Source of the DNA: Actinomycetes bacterium
GTDB lineage: Bacteria > Actinomycetota > Acidimicrobiia > Spongiisociales > UBA5794
NCBI GenBank assembly: GCA_024640745.1
Contig: JAHEEL010000125.1
Location: 1-6,965, forward strand
Reading direction: 5' to 3'
Length of the DNA: 6,965 nt
Position 1 is the stretch's first letter. Every line of letters begins with the position of its first letter. The notes under the pieces were generated by a model, which saw nothing but the letters and a program-made list of their open reading frames with translations, was not told where the DNA came from and did not search any database. The translations under genes and the position numbers were made by a program. Shown here piece by piece: positions 1-5,478 of the stretch.

Positions 1-248
1 GTGAAGCGCTCCCGAGCATCGCGTCCCTTGCGGGCCGCACGCTCGAGGCGCACCTTCTCGGCGCCTCGCACCGAGACCGATGCGAGCTGTTCCTCAGCCG
101 CCGTCCCGGCCTCGATGGCCTGGGCGAGCTCCACTTCCTCATCAGCCGTGAGAAGGTCGTGGTACGAGATCTCCTGGAGGTATCGGGTCAGGCTGTCGCC
201 CATTTCGAGCGGTTGACCGACCCAGCGCATCTTCTCTGCCGTTTTCAT
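1..248 (-). CDS. Sigma-70 family RNA polymerase sigma factor, N-terminal part (runs off left edge)
   Basis: This is the start of an RNA polymerase sigma factor, the subunit that directs core polymerase to promoters. Only 82 complete codons lie in the window. After a short N-terminal tail (residues 1-17) comes sigma region 1.2, around residues 18-48, with the recognisable core DSLTRYLQEIS followed by LLTADEEVELAQAIEAG. A basic/acidic helix follows, ending in GRDARERF, where region 2.1 normally begins. There is no long acidic region 1.1, so it resembles a group 2 or short primary-type factor rather than a long RpoD. The ATG at 246-248 is chosen because AAGGA (259-263, minus strand) lies 10 bases upstream and region 1.2 sits at the expected distance. 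The gene is in the same orientation as the upstream enzyme operon but is separated by about 300 bases, so it probably has its own promoter. The -10 and -35 recognition regions (2.4 and 4.2) lie outside the window, so the subgroup and regulon cannot be named. Confidence 0.92.
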   Translation of the reverse strand, partial: MKTAEKMRWVGQPLEMGDSLTRYLQEISYHDLLTADEEVELAQAIEAGTAAEEQLASVSVRGAEKVRLERAARKGRDARERF

Positions 249-325
249 ATTCGTTCAGTCCTTTTTGGAATGGTGGTTCGCGTTTTAGCGCTGTGCGGTG
301 TGGAGATTCGGCCCCATCGGCTCCA

Positions 326-343
326 GCGTCCATCTTTGGACGC
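326..343 (-). other. Perfect 7-bp hairpin in the sigma-factor leader
   Basis: GCGTCCA (326-332) and TGGACGC (337-343) are exact inverted arms around a 4-base loop. The hairpin lies about 80 bases upstream of the sigma-factor ATG and inside the leader that the proposed promoter would transcribe. No T-run follows it on either strand, so it does not look like an intrinsic terminator. It could be an RNA leader structure, a small DNA-binding site, or chance. Confidence 0.4.
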
Positions 344-448
344 ATGCACCACAGCGTTTGGTTCCCGGCCGACGGGTGTATGTGCACGGAACAACGCTCT
401 CAACGACGGAGGGGTTCCACGAGCGCCGACCGGCTCGTTCGAGCGCCC

Positions 449-477
449 AATATGACACAGTTTCGGCAAGAGTTCAA
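449..477 (-). promoter_or_regulatory. Candidate promoter for the sigma-factor gene
   Basis: Read on the minus strand, TTGAAC (477-472) and CATATT (454-449) are separated by 17 bases. They match the housekeeping -35 and -10 consensus at 4 of 6 positions each. This is the most AT-rich patch in an otherwise GC-rich region. Transcription from here would give a leader of roughly 195 bases carrying the 326-343 hairpin. It is a pattern match only. Confidence 0.3.
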
Positions 478-547
478 GCGTTCTTAGCGATTTCTCACCA
501 AATAGCTGAACGGGCCATTCCTCCGCGATCGATATCGGCATCGCAGA

Positions 548-1648
548 CTACGCCGTCGTTCCACGCACGATGGCCCCTGCGCGGACGATCACGAGCGGTT
601 CGAGCAGTGTCGCAAGGCGTTCCCTCGGATCTGCGTCGACGAACACGCCATTCGCAGGCAACCCCGGCGCGAATCCGCGGTCCACGCCGAGGTAGTCGTA
701 GGCGGCTGCGGTTGCCGCGTGAAGCGCCGCCGGCGCGGACAAACCGAGCTCGTGGAGGCGTATGGCTTCGAGCGCGACCCTTCCGTGGCGCACGGCGAGG
801 TCGGTTCCGGTGAGGACAGTGACGCCGAGGCGCTCGGCTTCGGGGAGGAGATCGCGCATGTTCCGGATACCGGTGGTGAGCAACCGACCGCCGCTGCTAC
901 CGGCGCCGAGCATTTCGATGAGCGCCTCTGCACCGAGGGCAGTCGGGACCCATGCGCCGCCCCGCGCAGCCAGCGCGCCGAGGTCGCCGGTTGAGAGGAA
1001 CAAACCGTGCTCGATCGAATCGACGCCGGCCTCCATGGCGGGTGCGATGCCGCCCGGCGCCATCGTGTGAACGGCGACGCGTCGCCCGGCGAGGTGGGCG
1101 ACCTCCACTGCGGTCCTCAGTGCTGCGGCACCGAAGTTTGCCGTCGGTCCGATGCCCTTCCGGGGCCAGTCGCCGATGATCTTCACCCATGACGCGGGCC
1201 CGGCACTGGCCGCTCGCACGGCGTCGGCCAACCCCGCCTCGTCGACTTCGTGCCCGTAGCCGGGGTAGTAACCGCCGGGTGTGGCGATGATGCGCCCTGC
1301 CATCTGCATTTCTGGGCGGGTAGGCGGTGGCGCGTCCAGGATCTCCAAGGCGACATCGCTCGACGATCCCTTGTCGGCGATCAGCAGCACTCCGCCTTCG
1401 ACCTGCATCCAGGCATGCGCGACACAGTGTGCGCGAATGTCCTCATCCGCAAGGTTTCCCATCTGGCCGATGTTCGCAAGGCCGAGATGGGCGTGGCAGT
1501 CGGCGAGACCGGGGAGCGCGTAGTAGGCCCCGGTCGCGAGCTCCGCGTCGATCGGCCCGTCGTCGGGATCCGAGAATCGGTCACCGTCGATCACGAGCGG
1601 GGACGGCTCGCGGCCCGGCTCTCGGACGGTGATCAGGGTGCGCATCAC
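548..1648 (-). CDS. Metal-dependent amidohydrolase (imidazolonepropionase/prolidase-like)
   Basis: This is a cytoplasmic amidohydrolase-superfamily enzyme of 366 residues, a usual length, with no signal peptide. The metal-binding set is complete. The HxH motif sits in GLADCHAHLGL (His52, His54), the bridging, normally carboxylated, lysine in WVKIIGD (Lys156), further metal ligands in VAVHTM (His194) and SIEHGLF (His214), and the catalytic aspartate in LTGTDLAV (Asp283). A C-terminal segment around residues 325-362 returns to the beta-sandwich typical of the family. This pattern fits the binuclear or mononuclear imidazolonepropionase-like and Xaa-Pro/Xaa-Arg dipeptidase-like branch. The substrate could be a cyclic amide, hydantoin/imide or dipeptide, and sequence alone does not decide. 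The start is GTG at 1646-1648 immediately followed by ATG at 1643-1645. Neither has a clear Shine-Dalgarno site, so translation may depend on the beta-glycosidase gene 36 bases upstream. It is the last gene of the three-enzyme operon. Confidence 0.9.
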   Translation of the reverse strand: MMRTLITVREPGREPSPLVIDGDRFSDPDDGPIDAELATGAYYALPGLADCHAHLGLANIGQMGNLADEDIRAHCVAHAWMQVEGGVLLIADKGSSSDVALEILDAPPPTRPEMQMAGRIIATPGGYYPGYGHEVDEAGLADAVRAASAGPASWVKIIGDWPRKGIGPTANFGAAALRTAVEVAHLAGRRVAVHTMAPGGIAPAMEAGVDSIEHGLFLSTGDLGALAARGGAWVPTALGAEALIEMLGAGSSGGRLLTTGIRNMRDLLPEAERLGVTVLTGTDLAVRHGRVALEAIRLHELGLSAPAALHAATAAAYDYLGVDRGFAPGLPANGVFVDADPRERLATLLEPLVIVRAGAIVRGTTA

Positions 1649-1684
1649 CGCCAGCGTATCGGGTGATTCACGACGCGGTGGGCC

Positions 1685-3043
1685 TCAGCCGAGGCTTCGC
1701 GACGCAATCACACCTCCGTACCAGGAGAGGCTGTCCTTCGGGAGTCGCTGCCCGGTCGCATGGTCGACCCAGACGAGGCCGAATCGCTGGCTGTAGCCGA
1801 GGTCCCATTCGAAGTTGTCGAGGATCGACCACACGAAATAGCCGGTGACCGGCACGCCGGCGTCGATCGCATCGGCCACCGCCTCGAGGTGGGCCCACAG
1901 GTACTCGATCCGCCGCCGATCGCGGATCCGCCCCTCCGTGGTCGGACCGTCGGAGAACGAAGCACCATTCTCTGTGATCCGGATATCGGTCGCTCCATAG
2001 TCGTCGTGGATCCGCTTGAGGAACGAGGTGAGCGCCGTGGGGACGATCTCCCACCCCATCTCGGTATGGCCGTCGGGAGCATTCGGGCCGGGCTTGATCT
2101 CGGGCTTCTCATCCTCCTCGTGACCGGCGCCGATCGAGAGCGCCGTGTAGTAGTTGACGCCGATGAAGTCGCATGGCGTCGCAATCGCCTCGAGGTCGCC
2201 CGGGCGCACGAACGGTGGCTCGTCCGTCTCGTACGCGCCGCGTTCACGATACGCATCGACCATGTCCCGTGGGTAGCCCTTGCCGAAGACCGGATCGAAG
2301 AACCACCGGTTGCGGAAACCGTCGAAGTAGCGATTGGCTGCGATATCGGCGGGAGCAGCGGTCGCCGGCGCGGACGGCCGGCAATCGAGGATGATGCCAA
2401 TATCGCTCTCGGCGACATTGGATCGGATCGTCGGCACGGATCGACCGTGTGCCAGGAGAAGGTGATGCGCCACGGTGAGTGCTTCAGCGAAGTCGGTATG
2501 GCCGGGGGCGAAGTCGCCGAAGTAGTGGCCGGCAAACGCCGCGACCCACGGCTCGTTGAACGTCTTCCAGTGCTTGACGCGATCCCCAAGGGCATCACTC
2601 ATCACGTCGGCGTAGCGAACGAAAGCAGCCACGGTTTCGCGGTTGGCCCATCCTCCCCGATCTTGCAGACCCTGGGGCAGGTCCCAGTGATAGAGGGTGA
2701 CGTACGGCGTGATCCCGTGAGCCAGGAGCTCGTCGACGAGGCGGTCGTAGAACGCGATCCCTCGGGGTTCGACCGCGCCCGTCCCATCAGGGATGATTCG
2801 GGTCCAGGCGGTGGTCAGGCTGTAGGCGGGGATCCCGGCGTCGGCCATGACGGCGACATCCTCGGGGTACCGGTGGTAATGGTCGCAGGCGACGTCTCCG
2901 GTGTCACCGTTGAGGATCCGACCCGGCTCGCGGACGAATCGGTCCCAGATCGACTCACCCTTGCCGTCTTCGTTCCATGCGCCCTCGATCTGGTAGGCGG
3001 ATGCGGCTACGCCGAATACGAATTCCTCCGGGAATCGGATCAT
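1685..3043 (-). CDS. Glycoside hydrolase family 1 beta-glycosidase (beta-glucosidase-like)
   Basis: This is a GH1 retaining beta-glycosidase that hydrolyses terminal beta-linked sugars from the non-reducing end. It has 452 residues, full length for bacterial GH1, and no signal peptide, so it is cytoplasmic. The start has the family N-terminal signature FVFGVAASAYQIEGAWNE (Gln18). YHWDLPQ (His119, Trp120) is present. The acid/base glutamate is Glu164 in TFNEPWV. Asn298 lies in GVNYYT, and the nucleophile is Glu358 in RITENGASF. The sugar-binding pocket is Trp405/Glu412/Trp413 in VWSILDNFEW. One change is striking: the family motif YRFSIAWPRI reads YSLTTAWTRI at 74-83, so the near-invariant Arg that contacts the nucleophile is Ser75. 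The ATG at 3041-3043 has GAGGGA 8 bases upstream. The PLP-enzyme gene ends 16 bases upstream, so the two are cotranscribed. Glu412 favours gluco/galacto/fucosides over 6-phosphosugars, but the Ser75 change makes the true substrate, or activity itself, uncertain. Confidence 0.94.
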   Translation of the reverse strand: MIRFPEEFVFGVAASAYQIEGAWNEDGKGESIWDRFVREPGRILNGDTGDVACDHYHRYPEDVAVMADAGIPAYSLTTAWTRIIPDGTGAVEPRGIAFYDRLVDELLAHGITPYVTLYHWDLPQGLQDRGGWANRETVAAFVRYADVMSDALGDRVKHWKTFNEPWVAAFAGHYFGDFAPGHTDFAEALTVAHHLLLAHGRSVPTIRSNVAESDIGIILDCRPSAPATAAPADIAANRYFDGFRNRWFFDPVFGKGYPRDMVDAYRERGAYETDEPPFVRPGDLEAIATPCDFIGVNYYTALSIGAGHEEDEKPEIKPGPNAPDGHTEMGWEIVPTALTSFLKRIHDDYGATDIRITENGASFSDGPTTEGRIRDRRRIEYLWAHLEAVADAIDAGVPVTGYFVWSILDNFEWDLGYSQRFGLVWVDHATGQRLPKDSLSWYGGVIASRSLG

Positions 3044-3059
3044 CGCTGTGTTCCCTCGC

Positions 3060-4283
3060 TCATGTGGAGAGTCCGCCGATCGCGGCGACCGCGCGATCGA
3101 CCTCCTCGATGGTGTTGTAGTGGACGAACCCGATGCGAACGAGACCGCCCCGATCGGCGACGCCGAGGCGCCGCATCACTTCGACGGCGTAGTAGTCGCC
3201 CGACCACACGAAGATCCCGACGTCGCCGAGGGCGGCGGCCACCGTGTCCGGGTGCACGCCGTCTACGGCGATCGCGAACGTCGGCGTGCGCCCGTCCGCC
3301 ACCTTGCGCCCGTAGAGCGTGATGCCGCCGAACGCGGCGATGCCGTCGAGGAACCGCGCGGACAATCCGCGTTCGTAGGCGCCGATGGCTTCCATCGCCG
3401 ATGCGATACGGGTCCGACGGGAGTCCCCCTTGCCCAACGAGGCGATGTAGTCGACCGCCGCCGTCACGCCGGCGAGGCTCTCAAAGCTCTGCGTTCCGGT
3501 CTCCCACTTGCCGGGCGGGTCGTCGGGGGCGGGGCGGATCTTGTAGGCGGCGGTTCTCTCGAGCACGTCGCTGCGCCCGAAGAGGCACCCGGTGTGGGGC
3601 CCGAAGAACTTGTAGGAGGAGGCCGCGAGGAAGTCGGTGCGGAGTGCTGCGACGTCGAGGAGGCCGTGGGGTGAGTAGTGCACGGCATCCACGTAGGTCA
3701 ACGCGCCGTGCGCGTGTGCCGCGTCGATGACCGGATGGACGTCGGTGATGGTGCCGACGGCATTCGAGGCACGTGTGACCGCCACCACTCGCGTGCGAGT
3801 GTCGATGGTCCGATCGAGGTGTTCGAGGTCGAGGCGGCAGCCGTCGTCGGGGTCGAAGTCGATCCAGCGAACCTCTACTCCGGCGTCGCGCGCCGCGATC
3901 ACCCATGGCCACACGTTTGCATCGTGGTCGAGTCGCGTGACGACGATGTTGTCCCCAACCATCCAGGTGGCGCCCAGAGCCCGGCTCACCGACAACGTGA
4001 GCGACGTCATGTTCTGGCCGAACGCGATCTCTTCGGGTCGCGCCCCGAACAGGTCGGCGACGGCGCTTCGTGCCTCTTCCACGAGAGCGTCGGTCTCGCG
4101 TGAGGTCACGAACGGCCCGCCGTGGTTGCTGCCCCCGGCACGCATGAAGCGCGCCATCGCATCGATGACCGACTCGGGAACCTGGGTGCCACCCGGCCCG
4201 TCGAGGTATGCGGCCGGGTGATCGTGAACCATCCGGCGGAGAGCCGGGAAGCGATCTCGAAGGTCCGAGACATCGATACTCAT
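3060..4283 (-). CDS. PLP-dependent cysteine desulfurase-like protein (class V aminotransferase fold, VC1184-type)
   Basis: This is a fold-type I PLP enzyme of the class V aminotransferase/cysteine desulfurase superfamily, 407 residues and cytoplasmic. The N-terminus has YLDGPGGTQVP (26-36), a hallmark of the VC1184-type subfamily. TRLDHDANVWPW (116-127) and RASNAVGTI (171-179) follow. The cofactor pocket shows Asp199 in VDAVHYSPHG (pyridine-nitrogen aspartate), His202 stacking on the ring, and the Schiff-base lysine Lys225 in ASSYKFFGPH. WETGTQ (260-265) and the C-terminal VRIGFVHYNTIEEVDR complete the pattern. Genuine SufS/IscS enzymes carry a catalytic Cys in a C-terminal loop. Here that region reads WSGDYYAVEV and has no cysteine; the only two cysteines are Cys149 and Cys233. 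Persulfide chemistry is therefore unlikely, and an aminotransferase, lyase or similar activity fits better. The start is ATG 4281-4283, with AGGAGG (4289-4294) 5 bases upstream. The open frame extends to 4643, but that part overlaps the divergent gene and lacks family similarity. It is the first gene of the operon. Confidence 0.92.
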   Translation of the reverse strand: MSIDVSDLRDRFPALRRMVHDHPAAYLDGPGGTQVPESVIDAMARFMRAGGSNHGGPFVTSRETDALVEEARSAVADLFGARPEEIAFGQNMTSLTLSVSRALGATWMVGDNIVVTRLDHDANVWPWVIAARDAGVEVRWIDFDPDDGCRLDLEHLDRTIDTRTRVVAVTRASNAVGTITDVHPVIDAAHAHGALTYVDAVHYSPHGLLDVAALRTDFLAASSYKFFGPHTGCLFGRSDVLERTAAYKIRPAPDDPPGKWETGTQSFESLAGVTAAVDYIASLGKGDSRRTRIASAMEAIGAYERGLSARFLDGIAAFGGITLYGRKVADGRTPTFAIAVDGVHPDTVAAALGDVGIFVWSGDYYAVEVMRRLGVADRGGLVRIGFVHYNTIEEVDRAVAAIGGLST

Positions 4284-4306
4284 GTGTTCCTCCTCGTCGG
4301 CGCATG

Positions 4307-4362
4307 ACGCTAGCCCCGCCAACGACGAAGCCCTAGCCGGATCTGAGGTCCTGGCGTAGCGT
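4307..4362. repeat. Interrupted inverted repeat between the divergent genes (candidate operator)
   Basis: ACGCTA (4307-4312) is the exact reverse complement of TAGCGT (4357-4362). Their shared centre falls on a CTAG palindrome (4333-4336). Inside these arms CGCCA (4317-4321) matches TGGCG (4352-4356), but with 4 extra bases in the left arm. The symmetry could be a regulator site or a pair of mirrored -10 boxes. Six-base arms at free spacing are expected by chance in a region this long, so the call is weak. Confidence 0.3.
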
Positions 4363-4387
4363 TGAGACCGCGGGGGGTCGCGTGATG

Positions 4388-4412
4388 GGCCCCTCCCGCG
4401 TGAGAGGAGGCC
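4388..4412 (+). promoter_or_regulatory. Hairpin that would bury the lipoprotein ribosome-binding site
   Basis: GGCCCCTC (4388-4395) pairs with GAGG-A-GGCC (4404-4412): eight GC-rich pairs with one bulged A (4408) and an 8-base loop. The Shine-Dalgarno AGGAGG (4405-4410) lies entirely in the 3' arm, and the ATG follows at 4417. In the mRNA this would block ribosome access until the helix is opened. This could be translational control or a by-product of high GC. Confidence 0.45.
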
Positions 4413-4416
4413 TCGC

Positions 4417-5478
4417 ATGGCCGGACGTACGAGGAGAGCCTTCGTCCTTCTGTCTGCAATCTGCCTGCTTGCCGCCGCGTGCGGATCGGACGAGTTGGTG
4501 AATGCAGCAGGTTCAGCTACCGAAGCCGAGACTCTCGACGAGTTCTTCGGCTGGGACGTAGAGGATCCGGAGCAGCAGGCGGCTGAAGAGGAGAAGTGGC
4601 GCCAGCGCGAACGGGAGATGCAGGAGGAAATCGCCGAGTGCATGGCGGAGGAGGGGTTCGACTACAAGCCTGTGATCTGGGAGGAGGAGTTCGGGTTTGC
4701 CGGGCCCGACGATGAGGAGGAACTCACCGAGGAGGAGTGGAAGCTCAAGTACGGGTATGGCATCTTCGCAATGATGCTCGAAGAAATGGAGCGTTGGGAT
4801 GAGGAGGGCCCACCTGACGAGGAATTCATCGATCCCAACATGGAGTACATGGAGTCCCTCTCCGAGTCGGAGCGCGAGGCCTATGAGAAAGCCCTATGGG
4901 GCGATTGGGAGGGCAACCAACCCGAACCGCAGTTCGACGAAGAGGGGAACGAAATCTGGGCGGAGCCCGACTGGTCGGAGATAGGGGGATGCCAGAACAC
5001 CGTTCAGCAGGAGTACTACGGCGGCAACGAAGAAGCATGGCAGGAACTTGACAAGGAACTCCAGCCCGCGTGGGAGGAGTTCGATCAGTGGGTCAACACC
5101 GACGCTCGAGTTGTTGAGCTCACCCAGGCCTGGTCGGCGTGCATGGCCGAGAAGGGCTACGACTTCGAAAACGAGGAGGCAATCCACGAATACCTCATTG
5201 GGCTGGAGGAGGATCTGTGGACACAGAATGAGCCGCCACCCGACTGGGAGCCCACGGAGGAGGAAATCGAGAACATGGGGCCGTTTGGCCCAGGAGTCGA
5301 CGAGGCGGACGTTCAGGCCCTCGCGGACGAGGAACTCGGCATTGCCACCGCGGACGTCGAATGCGCCGGGGACATGTACGAGGAGATCGACGAGATCCGC
5401 AAGGACTACGAAGGCGAGTTCATTGAGAAGCACCGCGACCTCCTCGAGAGGCAACGCGACCTCATGCAGGAGTTCTGA
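4417..5478 (+). CDS. Extremely acidic secreted lipoprotein with a duplicated cysteine module, function unknown
   Basis: I do not recognise a named family. The 353-residue product starts with a basic n-region (RTRR), a hydrophobic core and the lipobox LLAAAC, with lipidation predicted at Cys22. It should therefore be a lipoprotein on the outer face of the cytoplasmic membrane. The mature part has about 106 Asp+Glu against about 18 Lys+Arg, and 15 Trp. Four cysteines remain and fall in two similar halves: CMAEEGFDY (75-83) with Cys192, and CMAEKGYDF (242-250) with Cys316. This suggests a duplicated module, each half possibly closed by a disulfide. Helical Glu-rich stretches occupy 52-80 and 205-265, and proline-rich links lie near 131-140 and 272-280. 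The C-terminus (327-353) is a charged, probably coiled helix. ATG 4417 is preceded by AGGAGG with a 6-base spacer inside a hairpin. The stop overlaps the next start, so it is translationally coupled to the periplasmic adaptor. It may assist that export system or bind cations or cationic ligands, but this is only inference. Confidence 0.85.
   Translation: MAGRTRRAFVLLSAICLLAAACGSDELVNAAGSATEAETLDEFFGWDVEDPEQQAAEEEKWRQREREMQEEIAECMAEEGFDYKPVIWEEEFGFAGPDDEEELTEEEWKLKYGYGIFAMMLEEMERWDEEGPPDEEFIDPNMEYMESLSESEREAYEKALWGDWEGNQPEPQFDEEGNEIWAEPDWSEIGGCQNTVQQEYYGGNEEAWQELDKELQPAWEEFDQWVNTDARVVELTQAWSACMAEKGYDFENEEAIHEYLIGLEEDLWTQNEPPPDWEPTEEEIENMGPFGPGVDEADVQALADEELGIATADVECAGDMYEEIDEIRKDYEGEFIEKHRDLLERQRDLMQEF

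Larger units (their letters stand above)
249..547. other. Intergenic region: sigma-factor leader, no gene
   Basis: These 299 bases lie between the amidohydrolase stop and the sigma-factor start. Open frames here on either strand lack ribosome sites and protein-like composition, and I accept none. The region holds a ribosome site for the sigma gene (259-263), a perfect 7-bp hairpin (326-343) and a candidate minus-strand promoter (449-477). No T-tailed terminator is visible after the amidohydrolase gene, so read-through into the sigma gene cannot be excluded. Confidence 0.6.
4284..4416. promoter_or_regulatory. Divergent intergenic region shared by the enzyme operon and the lipoprotein operon
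   Basis: These 133 bases must hold promoters for both the minus-strand enzyme operon and the plus-strand lipoprotein/adaptor genes. Strong ribosome sites face outward at both ends: AGGAGG at 4289-4294 (minus) and AGGAGG at 4405-4410 (plus). No convincing paired -35/-10 boxes are visible. A long interrupted inverted repeat (4307-4362) places a TAGCGT box, which fits an actinobacterial TAnnnT -10, pointing in each direction. Clear -35 boxes are missing at the usual spacing. Confidence 0.55.

Noticed and set aside
245..541. A 98-codon minus-strand open frame in the sigma-factor leader
   Set aside because: It overlaps the sigma start out of frame, has no ribosome site and no protein-like pattern.
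525..544. Possible terminator hairpin (GCGAT ... ATCGC) just after the amidohydrolase stop
   Set aside because: The stem is only 5 bp with a 10-base loop and no T-run follows on the minus strand, so an intrinsic terminator is not supported.
298..813. A 171-codon plus-strand frame crossing the intergenic region and the amidohydrolase 3' end
   Set aside because: It is Arg/Pro-rich, without a ribosome site, and most of it lies opposite the amidohydrolase coding frame.
1760..3322. A 520-codon plus-strand open frame opposite the beta-glycosidase gene
   Set aside because: It is the antisense of a clear GH1 gene in GC-rich DNA, has low-complexity Arg/Gly/Val-rich content with no domain, and no ribosome site. 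It is a codon-bias shadow.
4284..4643. N-terminal extension of the PLP enzyme to 527 residues
   Set aside because: The extension has no family similarity, overlaps the divergent lipoprotein start, and a strong AGGAGG sits just before the ATG at 4283 where the family normally begins.
4417..5478. Reading the Glu-rich gene as a misassembled or frameshifted shadow of another frame
   Set aside because: It has a signal peptide, lipobox, strong ribosome site, evenly spaced cysteine modules, and a stop overlapping the next gene. The alternative frames are Arg-rich noise.
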